A DNA stretch of 64,000 nucleotides. Source: Pleurocapsa minor GSE-CHR-MK 17-07R (GTDB taxonomy: Bacteria > Chloroflexota > Anaerolineae > Aggregatilineales > Phototrophicaceae). The stretch's first letter is position 1; each line of letters opens with the position of its first letter. Below, one piece after another: positions 54,956 to 64,000 of this stretch. The translations under genes were made by a program, and so were the position numbers. The notes under the pieces were generated by a model. That model made no database searches and was not told the DNA's origin. It saw nothing but the letters and a program-made list of their open reading frames with translations. Where the stretch lies: assembly GCA_019359125.1 (NCBI GenBank), contig JAHHHY010000003.1, positions 124,001-188,000 on the forward strand. The letters run 5' to 3'.

Positions 54956-55810
54956 CTAACCGTCTATAGTGCTTAACAGGTGTCGTATTGCATATGGGAA
55001 GCGCCGTGCCCACGCGGACTCGCTATGGGCGGCACCCTCATCCTCGACATAAACTAACGTGCTATTTAGCATATAGCCAGTTAGAAGCAGCGCGTCGCGC
55101 AGCTCGCGCACACCGGCCACATAGGCGGCATCCAGGTCATCTGAGGCGATATTCCAGCCGCGCAGCGTATCCCCTTCGCGCGTGCCCACATCCAGGTACA
55201 CCCGTCCATGGCCGCAGCCCTGCCCTTCAATCGTGCGCCGCAGCGCGTTCTCGCCCAGCCAGTACGCAGTGCTGAAGGCCCCGCAGAAACCAAACGCGTC
55301 CGGCCGCGTGATGATGCCGTGCAGGCTGATCAGCCCGCCCATCGACGAACCAGCGATGCCGGTGTGGGCCACATCGGGCAGCGTGCGAAACGTGCTGTCC
55401 ACCTGCGGCTTGACCACATCGATCAGCCAGGCGATATAGGCATCGCCATAGCCTGCATAGCGGACACCATCCCACTGCACCGGATATGGGCTGTATTCAA
55501 AGCGACGGTTTTCACCCGCATGCGGCAGCCCGACGATAATCGCGTCCAGGCCTTCGTCATGCAGGGCGGTCATACTTTCATCCACCTGCCACTCACCGGA
55601 ATAGCTGGTATGGGCGTCAAACAGGTTCTGGCCGTCATGCATATACACGACCGGATAGCGCCGCTCGCCTGACTCATAGCCGGGCGGCAGCCAGGCCAGC
55701 AGGTCACGGGTGCCTGCGCCGCGCGGCGCAGGAAAGCCGCTGTGCCGCAGGAGCTTCCCTGTCACGGTATGCGCGGACACGCTCTCGGTATAATCGTGCC
55801 ACCCATTCAT
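54956..55810 (-). CDS. Alpha/beta hydrolase esterase (Fes/esterase D-like)
   Basis: A 284-residue hydrolase of the putative esterase family (PF00756). YPVVYMHDGQNLFD is its early strand-turn motif; the nucleophile is in GIAGSSMGGLISLHG. The catalytic His is likely in the C-terminal EGAAHSESAWA. It overlaps the GH13 gene by four bases (ATGA) and so belongs to the maltodextrin operon, where it might deacylate a substituted oligosaccharide. Confidence 0.87.
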   Translation of the reverse strand: MNGWHDYTESVSAHTVTGKLLRHSGFPAPRGAGTRDLLAWLPPGYESGERRYPVVYMHDGQNLFDAHTSYSGEWQVDESMTALHDEGLDAIIVGLPHAGENRRFEYSPYPVQWDGVRYAGYGDAYIAWLIDVVKPQVDSTFRTLPDVAHTGIAGSSMGGLISLHGIITRPDAFGFCGAFSTAYWLGENALRRTIEGQGCGHGRVYLDVGTREGDTLRGWNIASDDLDAAYVAGVRELRDALLLTGYMLNSTLVYVEDEGAAHSESAWARRFPYAIRHLLSTIDG

Positions 55811-57429
55811 CGCGTTGCCTCGGCCAGACGCCCGCGCCGCGCCGCGATCATGGCGGCAAAGTCATCGCGCAGGACGGCATCCTGCGCGTCGCCCCACGGC
55901 ATCGCCATACGGCTCACATCCAGGCCGCCCTCGCGCGTGCTGCGCTCATGCGACAGCCCAGCCTCGGTGCCGTAGTAGACGATCGGCAAATTGGGCAACC
56001 CCATCAGATAGGCAAACGCCTCGCGCAATGCCGATTTATCGCCACCCGCGATATGCAGGAAGCGATTCATATCGTGGTTATCGAGGAAGGCCGGCATCAC
56101 AAAACCCGGCGGAAAGCTGGCCCGATGGCGCGCCAGCCGCCGATCCAGGCCGGCGCGATCCTGTGTGCGCCAGCCAAAGGTCTTGCGCATCGCCTCATTG
56201 GCGAAGAAATCAAGACAGCCATCCAGCCGCCCGATATACGCCCGCTGCGCTTCCGGTGAATCGATAATCTCGCCAAAAGTGAGCGCATCGCCCTTCTCTT
56301 CCTTGCACGCGGCATTGAAATATGTCCAGAAGTCTGGCCCCGGCCCGTGCGCGTAATCCAGACGATAGCCGTCGACGTCAAACTCGCGGATCCAGTAGCG
56401 CGCGATATCCAGCATCCAGTCGCGCGCGCGTGGATTGCGCAGGTTGATCTGCGGCATCTGGCGCACATTAAAGAATGTCTTGTAGCCGATTGGCGAGTCA
56501 TCGAACGTGAACCAGTCGCGGTGGCTGCTGGCGCTGCCCGACTGCGCGTCTTTGAACACAGGCGACTCGTTACTCATATGGTTGCAGGCCAGATCGAGCA
56601 GCACGCGGATGCCGCGCGCATGGGCCGCCCCCACCAGGCGGCGCAGCGCATCATCGCCGCCCAGCCAGTCGGCCGTCCGGCAATAATCCATGATGTCGTA
56701 GCCGTGATAGCTGCCGCTCTCCCAGGTCGGGCTGAGCCAGATACACGTGATGCCCAGGTCCGCCAGATAGCCCAGCTTGTCGCGCACGCCGTTCAGCGTG
56801 CCCCCCATCAGCCGGTGAACATCGTCGGTTTGCGTCCAGCTTTTGCCATCGCCCGGATAAAAGCGGTCAACAAACACCTGATAGACCACCGCATCGCGCA
56901 CCCAGGCCGGCGACGACTGCCGGTCGACCCGGTAGGTGAACACAGCTCCCGTCCCCGGATGGCTGATGTATGCGGTCTGTTCCTTGCCCTTGAAGAAGGC
57001 ATCGGCCGCATGTTCCATTGTATCGGTGACCAGCGGATAGTCTGCGAACAGTTCATCCCCGCCATCCGTCCACCCGCCGATGCGATAGCGCACGATGGTT
57101 CCGTCAGGCTGGGCGGGCAGGGTCGCCTTCCAGACAGAATAGTAGCCCCATGCCAGCGCGTCCCACTCATGGGCGTCCAGATGAAAATGGGCCACCTGGT
57201 CGCTGCTCTGGCCGAGACCCCCCGCGGGATCGTGCGCGCCAGTCGTATAATACGCGACCAGATGGCTGATATCGGTGTCTATGCCCACCCACACCGTCAG
57301 CGTGACTGGCTCGCCCGGCAGCGGGTCAGCGGGCTCCAGCATATGCCGGTGCTGAAGCCCCTGCCGCATCGTCTGGTGATGCAGCAACCGCAGTTGATCG
57401 GTTGCGAAGGTGCCAAATATGAAGTCCAT
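55807..57429 (-). CDS. GH13 alpha-amylase family (neopullulanase/cyclomaltodextrinase-like)
   Basis: A 540-residue enzyme. An N-terminal beta domain of about 170 residues (CBM34-like) precedes the TIM barrel. The four GH13 regions are DLACNH (279-284), GYRLDYAHG with nucleophile D358, TFGEIID with acid/base E387, and FLDNHD with D453. No signal peptide, so it acts in the cytoplasm on imported maltodextrins. The ATG lies two bases after the malG stop. Confidence 0.92.
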   Translation of the reverse strand: MDFIFGTFATDQLRLLHHQTMRQGLQHRHMLEPADPLPGEPVTLTVWVGIDTDISHLVAYYTTGAHDPAGGLGQSSDQVAHFHLDAHEWDALAWGYYSVWKATLPAQPDGTIVRYRIGGWTDGGDELFADYPLVTDTMEHAADAFFKGKEQTAYISHPGTGAVFTYRVDRQSSPAWVRDAVVYQVFVDRFYPGDGKSWTQTDDVHRLMGGTLNGVRDKLGYLADLGITCIWLSPTWESGSYHGYDIMDYCRTADWLGGDDALRRLVGAAHARGIRVLLDLACNHMSNESPVFKDAQSGSASSHRDWFTFDDSPIGYKTFFNVRQMPQINLRNPRARDWMLDIARYWIREFDVDGYRLDYAHGPGPDFWTYFNAACKEEKGDALTFGEIIDSPEAQRAYIGRLDGCLDFFANEAMRKTFGWRTQDRAGLDRRLARHRASFPPGFVMPAFLDNHDMNRFLHIAGGDKSALREAFAYLMGLPNLPIVYYGTEAGLSHERSTREGGLDVSRMAMPWGDAQDAVLRDDFAAMIAARRGRLAEATR

Positions 57430-57431
57430 GG

Positions 57432-58370
57432 CTACCCCTTCACGGCCCCGGCTGTCAGGCCGCTGACAATAAAGCGCTGCAGGAACAGATACAGTACCAC
57501 GACCGGGACCGCGGTCAGCAGCGCGCCGGCCGCAAACACGCCCCAGTTGTCGCTGAACTGGCCTTCGACGAAGCTGTACAGCCCCACCATCAGCGTCCAG
57601 TTCTGGCGGTCCGTCAGCAGCACCCGCGCCAGCAGGAAATCGCTCAGCGTGCCGGTGAAGGCCAGCAGGCCGACGACAGCCAGCACCGGCCGCACCAGCG
57701 GGAAGATCAGCCGCCAGTAGATCTGCGTCGGGGTGGCGCCATCCACCATGGCCGATTCGTCGATGTCACGCGGCACGGTGTCAAAGAAGCCTTTCATCAG
57801 CCAGATATTCAGGGCCATGCCGCCGCCGATGTAGATCATCATCAGCCCGCCATAGCTGTCCAGCCCCAGGAAAGGCACATATTTGCCAATTTGCAGCACC
57901 ATCAGGTAAATGGCCACCATCGCCAGCACATTGGGAAACACCTGCACCAGGAAGATGCTCAGCAGCAGATTGCGGCGATATTTGAAGCGGAAGCGCGAGA
58001 AAGCATAGGCGCTGAGCGAGGCGACCAGCACCACGCACAGCGATGACCCGCCAGCGACAAACAGCGAGTTGCCCACCCAGCGCCAGAACGGAACCTGTGG
58101 ATCGTTAAACAGACGCGTGTAGTTTCCAAACAGCTCTTCAAGGCTGTCGATATTCTGCGGAATCAGCGTCTGCGAGGCCATCGTGCCGCTGGGGTTAAAC
58201 GACGCCGAGACGACCCACAGGATCGGAAACAGCGCGAAAGCCAGCAGCAGCACGATACACAGGATGCGCGCGGCGCGCAGCACGATGGCCGACAGGGCAG
58301 GGGCCTGCCTGGGCTGGACAACCGCAACTTTCGCGGCAGTTGAGACGGCAGTTGAACTAGACATTTTCAC
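57432..58370 (-). CDS. malG: Maltose/maltodextrin ABC transporter permease MalG
   Basis: A 312-residue inner-membrane permease with six helices. The EAA motif that binds the ATPase is DIDESAMVDGATPTQIYWRLI. It overlaps malF by 14 bases. No ATPase (MalK/MsmX type) gene is in the operon, so a shared ATPase must be encoded elsewhere. Confidence 0.92.
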   Translation of the reverse strand: MKMSSSTAVSTAAKVAVVQPRQAPALSAIVLRAARILCIVLLLAFALFPILWVVSASFNPSGTMASQTLIPQNIDSLEELFGNYTRLFNDPQVPFWRWVGNSLFVAGGSSLCVVLVASLSAYAFSRFRFKYRRNLLLSIFLVQVFPNVLAMVAIYLMVLQIGKYVPFLGLDSYGGLMMIYIGGGMALNIWLMKGFFDTVPRDIDESAMVDGATPTQIYWRLIFPLVRPVLAVVGLLAFTGTLSDFLLARVLLTDRQNWTLMVGLYSFVEGQFSDNWGVFAAGALLTAVPVVVLYLFLQRFIVSGLTAGAVKG

Positions 58371-59928
58371 TTACCTGTTCCCAGGTCCGCGTCAGGCGGA
58401 ACTGAAGCAGCGTCAGAATGCCAACGATGAAGAAGATGACCACACCCAGCGCGGATGCCAGCCCGTAATCCTTGGTGCCGCCAGCACTGAACGCCAGCCG
58501 ATAGGTGTAGCTGATCAGGTTGTCGGTGTGGCCCACAGGCGGCGCAGATGTGCCTGCGATCGGCGGGCCGCCGCCAAACAGCGCTTCCATCAGAAAGAAA
58601 TTATTGAAGTTGAAAATGATCGAGGCAATCAGCAGCGGGCCCAGCGCCACCAGCACCAGCGGCAGCGTGATTTTCCAGAACTGCACCCAGCGCGACGCGC
58701 CGTCCACCTGCGCCGCCTCATACACCTGCGACGAAATCGATTGCAGCGCGCCGCTGCCAATCAGCATGAAGTACGGGGCAGAAAACCAGATGTTAACCAG
58801 CAGGATGGCAAACTTGGCCCAGCCTGGATCGCTGGAAAATGGCGGCGCCCAGCCAAAGATCGATTCCATCGTCTGCGGGATGATGCCGATATTGGCATTC
58901 AGCATGCCGCGCCACACCAGCACGCTCACCAGCCCCGGCACCGCATAGGGGACAATCATCACGGCGCGCAGCACGCGCAGCCAGGTTGATTGGCCGTCCA
59001 GCAGCAGGGCAGCGGCCAGCCCCAGCGCGAAGCCCGATAACGACCCAATCACGGCAAAACCGATCGTCCACAGAATGACGCGGATCAGCGGGCCCTGGCT
59101 TAAGGCGCTGCTGATGATGCGCCCGAAATTGTCGAAGCCGACCGAGACCCAGAAGCCAAAAGGCGCAGCGGAGCCATCTGGCGCGGTGAACTCGCCTGTC
59201 GTATTGTTTGCGGTGTAAACGACCCCTGTGGCACGGTCGGTCAGCGCATCGGCCGCCGCATCGTACACCCACTGCTGCTCAAACGCGCCGGCAGTCTCCA
59301 GCGATTGAATGCCGACAGCGTTTTCGGCATCACCAAAAGTGACCCCTTCAATGCTGTTCAGGGCACGGAAGCGCGCCCCGCCTTCCAGCAGCGCATAGCC
59401 TTCATACTCCCCCGGAGCCTCACCAGACACGGCTGTAAACATGCCCTCCGGCGTGGCGAAAAACGACTCGCCTGCCTGATTGGTCAGCCACAGCCCATAC
59501 GCGCCTGCCGCATTCTGGTAGAGCGACCAGGCGTACGTCGCGCCGCCTTCCGGCAGATAGCGCCGCTCGGCCAGCAGCTCGACGGCCTCCGTCTTGGTAT
59601 AGCGGTGGCCATCGCTGAAATTGGTGAAGGCGATGTAGCCCGTGTACAGCAGCGGATAGACCGACAGCAGGATCATCAGCGCCAGCGCGGGTGAAATCCA
59701 TTTCAGCGGCCACAGGCGCGGCACCAGCGTGATGACGGTGATGAGCGCCAGCGTGAGCACGATCACAATGGCGAAGAAGGCATTGCCGTCCTGCCAGATG
59801 TTATAGGCCAGAAATGCGCCGAAGCCGTCCACGAGGAGGAGCAGCAGCGCCTGCAGGGCGGTGGACCATTTCAGCGAGGGGGCCGCGAACCCGCCCGAGT
59901 TCGCGGCCTGTGCTGCCGTGGTTGCCAT
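58357..59928 (-). CDS. malF: Maltose/maltodextrin ABC transporter permease MalF
   Basis: A 523-residue permease with the long periplasmic-type P2 loop of MalF between helices 3 and 4 (about residues 110-255), and the EAA loop YEAAQVDGASRWVQFWKITLP. It pairs with MalG. The start lies seven bases downstream of the binding-protein stop. Confidence 0.92.
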   Translation of the reverse strand: MATTAAQAANSGGFAAPSLKWSTALQALLLLLVDGFGAFLAYNIWQDGNAFFAIVIVLTLALITVITLVPRLWPLKWISPALALMILLSVYPLLYTGYIAFTNFSDGHRYTKTEAVELLAERRYLPEGGATYAWSLYQNAAGAYGLWLTNQAGESFFATPEGMFTAVSGEAPGEYEGYALLEGGARFRALNSIEGVTFGDAENAVGIQSLETAGAFEQQWVYDAAADALTDRATGVVYTANNTTGEFTAPDGSAAPFGFWVSVGFDNFGRIISSALSQGPLIRVILWTIGFAVIGSLSGFALGLAAALLLDGQSTWLRVLRAVMIVPYAVPGLVSVLVWRGMLNANIGIIPQTMESIFGWAPPFSSDPGWAKFAILLVNIWFSAPYFMLIGSGALQSISSQVYEAAQVDGASRWVQFWKITLPLVLVALGPLLIASIIFNFNNFFLMEALFGGGPPIAGTSAPPVGHTDNLISYTYRLAFSAGGTKDYGLASALGVVIFFIVGILTLLQFRLTRTWEQVSENV

Positions 59929-59935
59929 CAGTCGG

Positions 59936-61744
59936 CTAACCAGCGACGTTTACGGTGAGCACGTTGGTCGTGCCATCAAAGACAAAATCGACCGCGGCCC
60001 CGTCAGACGGCACGCTGAAGGCGATATTGTCGCCATTGCGAACGCCATCCGCGCCATAGTTGATGCCCCAGCCATCATTCAGCGCCACCTTGACTTCATA
60101 GTCTCCGGCCGTCAGCGCAGTCGTCGACAGCGAGAACGTCCCGTCGCCGTTACTGGCCAGTTCGGACGCGGCACATTCGGGCTGCCAGTCGCCAGGGCAT
60201 CCCAGCGCCGCCTGCACCGTGCCCACCAGCGCGGCAGAGCCTTCCGACGCCGTCAGCACGTTATCGGTGGTACTGAAGCTGAACACCAGCAGCGTGCCGT
60301 CAGCGGCCACGGCCAGCGGAATATTGTCGCCGCCAGCGGCCCCGCCCATGCCGAAGTTGCGATCCCAGGTGCCATCCAGCGCGATTTTGATTTCATAGTC
60401 ACCAGCCGGAATCGCCGCGGTGCTGAGCGAGAAGCTGGTGTCGCCATCGGCCACCATGAAGGTATTCGGGCATTCTGGCGCCCAGTCGGCGGGGCAACCG
60501 AAGAACATCTGCACAGTGCCCACCAATCCGACGCTGGTCGGGGCGGCATCCAGCACGCCGATCAGCTCGACAACCTGCGCCTGAGCCTGCGTGTACGCTT
60601 CTTCAGGCGTCAGCTCGCCGTTGATAATAAACTGGAGCGCGTTGCCCCATGCGCCCCACACTGAGGCCATTTCGGGAATCGAGGGCTGCGGGATGCCATT
60701 CGCGCCAGCCTGCTGGAACGCGACCATATCCTGATCTTCGATGGCGGCCACGGCCGGCAGGAATGCAGGCGGGCGCGGATCGATGTTATACATCGCCAGC
60801 ATCGCGTCGGTCGTCGCCATGAATTCGGTCAGGAAAGCCTGGGCCAACAGCTGGTTCTGGCTGAACGCGCTGATCATGAATCCCTGGCCGCCGATGAATG
60901 GCATCGACGGGCCAGCCGGGCCGGCCGGGGGCGCGCTGATGGCAAATGGCACGCCGCTTTCGCGCACACGGTTCAGGAACCACGGACCCGTCATCATCAT
61001 GGCGGCTTCGCGGTTGCCAAACAGCGTCACCGCCACATCATTGTCGATGTCCGGCGTGATATATCCCGCCTGCACGTACTGATCGATGTATTCGCCTGCG
61101 GCCACCGCGCCAGCATTGCCAATGCCGATATCCTGCGGGTTATAGCTGCCGTCGTCGTTGCGGCCGAAGACGTAGCCGCCGAACGCGCTCATGACGGGCT
61201 GAAAGTCATAGCTGGCATTGCTGGAGACGACCCAGCCACGCGGGGCCGCGCCGGAATCCACCAGCTCCTGGGTGATGGCAAACACCTCGTCCCACGTCTC
61301 AGGGGCCTCAGGGACAAGGTCAGTGTTGCGGAAGAAAGCGAGGTTTTCCACCGCATAGGGCATGCCATACAGCTGGCCGCCCACCGTGAACAGGTCGAGC
61401 GCGCTGGGCGAAAAATCCGCCGCCTTGCTGCCCAGATCGATCGGCACAATCGCGCCATTCTGCAGATATTCGCCCAGCCAGTCATGCGCGCCGATGACGA
61501 TATCGGGGCCTTCACCGGCAGGGCCCGCCACCGTCAGGTTGGAGCGAATTTCGCCCATGCCGATTTCCTGCACCTGCGCGACAACCCCATAGTCTTCAGA
61601 AAACTGGGCCAGCAATTCCTGCAGCGCCGGGGCACGGGTCGAGTCTGCCCATAGCAGCAAGTCAGGACGATCCTGCGCCAGCACGGGCATCGTCAGCAGC
61701 AGCGCCGCACCACCGGCTACCATCAAAGAAAACAAGCGTTTCAT
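59936..61744 (-). CDS. malE: Maltodextrin-binding protein with two C-terminal X25-like domains
   Basis: A 602-residue secreted protein; the ATG at 61744 follows AGAGG and opens a signal peptide (KRLFSLMVAGGAALLL). Residues about 25-400 are a MalE-type solute-binding protein (LLLWADSTRAPALQEL, AVENLAFFRNTDL, MMMTGPWFLNRV). Two tandem domains follow, about 405-500 and 500-602, each with VGTVQ, GCPxDWxPEC and GDYEVKVAL-type motifs, like the X25 domains of bacterial pullulanases. Such domains bind starch, so this binding protein may dock on insoluble glucan. Two of them on one binding protein is uncommon. Confidence 0.88.
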   Translation of the reverse strand: MKRLFSLMVAGGAALLLTMPVLAQDRPDLLLWADSTRAPALQELLAQFSEDYGVVAQVQEIGMGEIRSNLTVAGPAGEGPDIVIGAHDWLGEYLQNGAIVPIDLGSKAADFSPSALDLFTVGGQLYGMPYAVENLAFFRNTDLVPEAPETWDEVFAITQELVDSGAAPRGWVVSSNASYDFQPVMSAFGGYVFGRNDDGSYNPQDIGIGNAGAVAAGEYIDQYVQAGYITPDIDNDVAVTLFGNREAAMMMTGPWFLNRVRESGVPFAISAPPAGPAGPSMPFIGGQGFMISAFSQNQLLAQAFLTEFMATTDAMLAMYNIDPRPPAFLPAVAAIEDQDMVAFQQAGANGIPQPSIPEMASVWGAWGNALQFIINGELTPEEAYTQAQAQVVELIGVLDAAPTSVGLVGTVQMFFGCPADWAPECPNTFMVADGDTSFSLSTAAIPAGDYEIKIALDGTWDRNFGMGGAAGGDNIPLAVAADGTLLVFSFSTTDNVLTASEGSAALVGTVQAALGCPGDWQPECAASELASNGDGTFSLSTTALTAGDYEVKVALNDGWGINYGADGVRNGDNIAFSVPSDGAAVDFVFDGTTNVLTVNVAG

Positions 61745-61890
61745 GTTTAACCTCTTTTTTTCAGAAAGCTTACAATGACTTCTAAGTGTGCAGTGTATAG
61801 TGCCAGCGTACCGAAAACGCATCAGTGCAGAATGGCGCTGCATGTGGCTACAATTATGAAACGCCTACACAGAAACCGTGAAGCACATCC
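61745..61890. promoter_or_regulatory. Divergent promoter region, maltodextrin operon / BTAD regulator
   Basis: The 146-bp gap holds TATACA (minus strand, 61794-61799) as a possible -10 for the malE operon and TATAGT (plus strand, 61796-61801) for the regulator. No MalR/LacI-type palindrome was recognised. The BTAD regulator next to it is the natural candidate for control. Confidence 0.4.
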
Positions 61891-64000
61891 TTGCTCAGGC
61901 TTTTCCTGTTCGACTCGCCCCGGCTTATGCGCGACGGCCAGCCCATCCGGCTGGAACGGCAAAAATCGCTTGCCCTGCTGGCACATCTGGCGTTAACACG
62001 GCGCCCGCACTCGCGCGAGTGGCTGGCGGCACTGCTGTGGCCGGAAATTGATTCCAGCCGCGTGCAATTGCGCAACGCGCTTTCGGGCCTGCGCCTGGCG
62101 CTGGGCGACGACGTGCTGGCTACCGACCGCGAAACGATTTCCCTGCGCCCAGGCGCGCTGACCTGCGACGTGCTGGATCTGCTCAAACAGATGGACGCTG
62201 TCATGGCCGCCCCGCACAAAGCGACGCTGGACGAGCTGGCCAAGATGGCCGATACCTATGGCTCTGGATTCATGCCCGGATTCAACCTGCGCGATGCCCC
62301 GGACTTCGACGCGTGGCAGCGCAGCGAGGACGAACACATCCGACGCACCTGCGTGCGTGCGCTGCATCGCCTGGCCAGCCTGTGGTCCGAGTCCAATGAT
62401 TACGAGCGCGCAATCGTGGCGGCCCGGCATCTGGCCCGCCTGGACCCGCTGCATGAGGAAGCGCGCCGTATGCTGATGCGCCTGTACATGTGGACACAGC
62501 AGCGTTCGCTGGCCCTGCACGAATATCGCCAGTTTCGGCAGGTGCTGGCCGAACAGATTGGCGTGGAGCCGGACGCAGAAACGCGCCGTCTTGCTGAGGC
62601 GATTCAAAGTGACCAGCAAATCGCCAGGCCGCCAGCCACACGGCCCCTGTCGTCATCAGGCATCCCTGTCATGCCTGACCTGTATGGCCGGGATGACGCT
62701 ATCACCGAAATCATCCGCCTGATAACCGGGTCCTCAGCCCGCATCGTCACCATCACCGGCGCGGGTGGCATCGGCAAGACGCACCTGGCTGCCACAGTCG
62801 CCCGGCAGTGCGCGACGGAATTCCCCGACGGCGCGTGGTTTGTCAGCCTGGACAGCGAGACCTCTCCCGATCTGCTGATCAGCACGCTGATGAACGCCTT
62901 TCACCTGTACACCTCGCTGCGCCAGTCGGCCACGCAGACCGTCATCGAATTTCTGCGTCCGCTGCGCGTGCTGCTGGTGCTGGACAACGCACACTGGCTG
63001 CGCGATCCGCATCAGGTGCTGGCTGAGCTGCTGGCAGCCGCGCCTGGTTTGCGCATCCTGTGTACAGCCTATGATCCGCTGGGGCTGTCGCTGGAACACC
63101 GCTACGCCCTGTTCGGGCTGACGGATGCGCCAGCACACGGCGCGGCACATGACGCTCTGCCACCTGCCGTCCACCTGTTTGTGCAAAGCGCACGGCGCGC
63201 ATCGCCCGGTTTCACCCTGACGCCGGACAACAGCGCGGCGGTGCTGCAAATCTGCGCTGCTGTGCAGGGCTTCCCGCTGGCGATCATCCTGGCCGCGGCC
63301 TGGTGCGATGTGCTGACACCGCAGGAAATCAACGCTGAAATCAACACCAATTACGATTTCCTCATCAGCACGCATGCCGATATCCCGGAGCGCCATCGCA
63401 GCATGCGCACCGTCTTTGAGACCACCTGGAACCGGCTTTCGGCGCGCGAACAGCACGCACTGCAATCGCTCAGCGCCTTTGAGGGCGGATTCTCGCGGCT
63501 GGCAGCCGAATCGGTGGCGGGGGTCTCGCTGGAAACGCTGAAAAGCCTGGTCGTCAAAACGCTGGTCAATTACAACGCGGGCGCGCGCCGTTACAGCCTG
63601 CACGACATCTATCGCCAATACGCCTACGAGAGGATGACGCCGGATGAGGCGCGCGCCCTCCGGCTGACCCATGCTGAATACTTCACCGGCTTCCTGATCA
63701 CCCATGCCCGGCGCATCAAAACGCCCAACCAGCATCTGGTCTGGCGCGAAATCGACTCTGACCTGAGCAACCTGCGCGCCGCCTGGGGATTTATGTGCCA
63801 GACGCGGCAGTATGCGCTGCTGACGCGGATGATTGAGCCGATGCGCATTTATATGCAGGGACGCGGGTTCTGGGACCAGGGGGTGCTGCTGTTTGACGAG
63901 CTGCGCGCGGCCAGCGCCGGGGACACAACGCCCGTTGGCCAGCTCATGTATGCCCGGTCGCTGGCGCGCATGTACCGCTTCACGGCCGATTCGCTGCATA
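61891..64000 (+). CDS. SARP-type (BTAD) regulator with NB-ARC ATPase domain (3' partial)
   Basis: The frame opens after a stop at 61879 and runs off the right edge, at least 703 residues. The best start is a TTG at 61891 (LRLFLFDSPRLMRDG); an ATG at 61927 is possible. Residues 1-90 are a winged-helix transcription-control domain, and 100-235 a BTAD (bacterial activator) domain (SEDEHIRRTCVRALHRLA, EYRQFRQVLAEQIGVEP). An NB-ARC/AAA ATPase follows: Walker A GAGGIGKT near residue 290, Walker B LLVLD. TPR-like repeats begin before the edge. This is a large ATP-dependent activator (AfsR/MalT-like architecture), divergent from the maltodextrin operon, which it may control. Confidence 0.88.
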   Translation, partial: MLRLFLFDSPRLMRDGQPIRLERQKSLALLAHLALTRRPHSREWLAALLWPEIDSSRVQLRNALSGLRLALGDDVLATDRETISLRPGALTCDVLDLLKQMDAVMAAPHKATLDELAKMADTYGSGFMPGFNLRDAPDFDAWQRSEDEHIRRTCVRALHRLASLWSESNDYERAIVAARHLARLDPLHEEARRMLMRLYMWTQQRSLALHEYRQFRQVLAEQIGVEPDAETRRLAEAIQSDQQIARPPATRPLSSSGIPVMPDLYGRDDAITEIIRLITGSSARIVTITGAGGIGKTHLAATVARQCATEFPDGAWFVSLDSETSPDLLISTLMNAFHLYTSLRQSATQTVIEFLRPLRVLLVLDNAHWLRDPHQVLAELLAAAPGLRILCTAYDPLGLSLEHRYALFGLTDAPAHGAAHDALPPAVHLFVQSARRASPGFTLTPDNSAAVLQICAAVQGFPLAIILAAAWCDVLTPQEINAEINTNYDFLISTHADIPERHRSMRTVFETTWNRLSAREQHALQSLSAFEGGFSRLAAESVAGVSLETLKSLVVKTLVNYNAGARRYSLHDIYRQYAYERMTPDEARALRLTHAEYFTGFLITHARRIKTPNQHLVWREIDSDLSNLRAAWGFMCQTRQYALLTRMIEPMRIYMQGRGFWDQGVLLFDELRAASAGDTTPVGQLMYARSLARMYRFTADSLH

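Overview
The window is high-GC bacterial chromosome, densely coded on both strands, with no rRNA, tRNA, CRISPR array or complete insertion sequence that I could see. Several traits fit a Chloroflexota (Anaerolineae-like) genome: Thr/Pro-rich secreted proteins with SH3 or LysM modules, many SGNH hydrolases, a GT39 transferase with a C-terminal beta domain, a SARP/NB-ARC regulator, and palindromic intergenic repeats. The placement is an inference; no marker gene fixes it.

Layout. 0-11 kb: an SH3 membrane protein (cut by the window edge), a DUF883-like protein, a P1B-4 metal ATPase, glycerol kinase, a GlpA-GlpB fusion, a DHFR-like reductase with an AraC regulator, and a BtrH-like protein. 11.4-17.7 kb: a complete Mrp Na+/H+ antiporter operon (mrpA-B fused, then C-G) ending in a UBP-type zinc finger. 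17.8-22 kb: a CopB copper ATPase, a divergent NmrA/HxlR pair and a lipoprotein. 22.1-30.5 kb: a minus-strand operon that looks like a rearranged dlt (polymer acylation) system: LysM-SGNH hydrolase, DltX-like microprotein, MBOAT, DltD-like SGNH, acyl carrier protein, FAAL-type ligase, and two more secreted SGNH hydrolases. 30.6-33.2 kb: a receiver-histidine kinase, a ferredoxin and MscL. 33.4-38.2 kb: pyrBCDEF, with pyrB and pyrC closest to the domains of eukaryotic CAD as far as I can judge by eye. 38.2-48 kb: an orphan small protein, a GH39-like/GT39 pair, an NDUFA9-like reductase, a VapBC pair, a renalase-like flavoprotein, an acyl-CoA dehydrogenase, a GNAT enzyme and an aldo/keto reductase.

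48-50.2 kb: a two-gene operon of a GAF-GGDEF diguanylate cyclase followed by a TIR-STING protein, with no CD-NTase next to it. 50.2-53.3 kb: a HigA-like fragment, an M20 peptidase plus a decayed copy of its 3' end, a TfoX-N protein and GlpC. 53.4-54.9 kb: a fluoride riboswitch with an overlapping terminator, controlling a CLC-F type fluoride/proton antiporter. 55-61.7 kb: a maltodextrin operon (binding protein with two X25-like domains, MalF, MalG, GH13 enzyme, esterase). The window ends inside a divergent BTAD/NB-ARC regulator.

The two most unusual units are the Dlt-like locus with its 40-residue DltX-like protein, and the GGDEF/TIR-STING pair, which suggests STING signalling fed by a GGDEF enzyme rather than by a CBASS cyclase.
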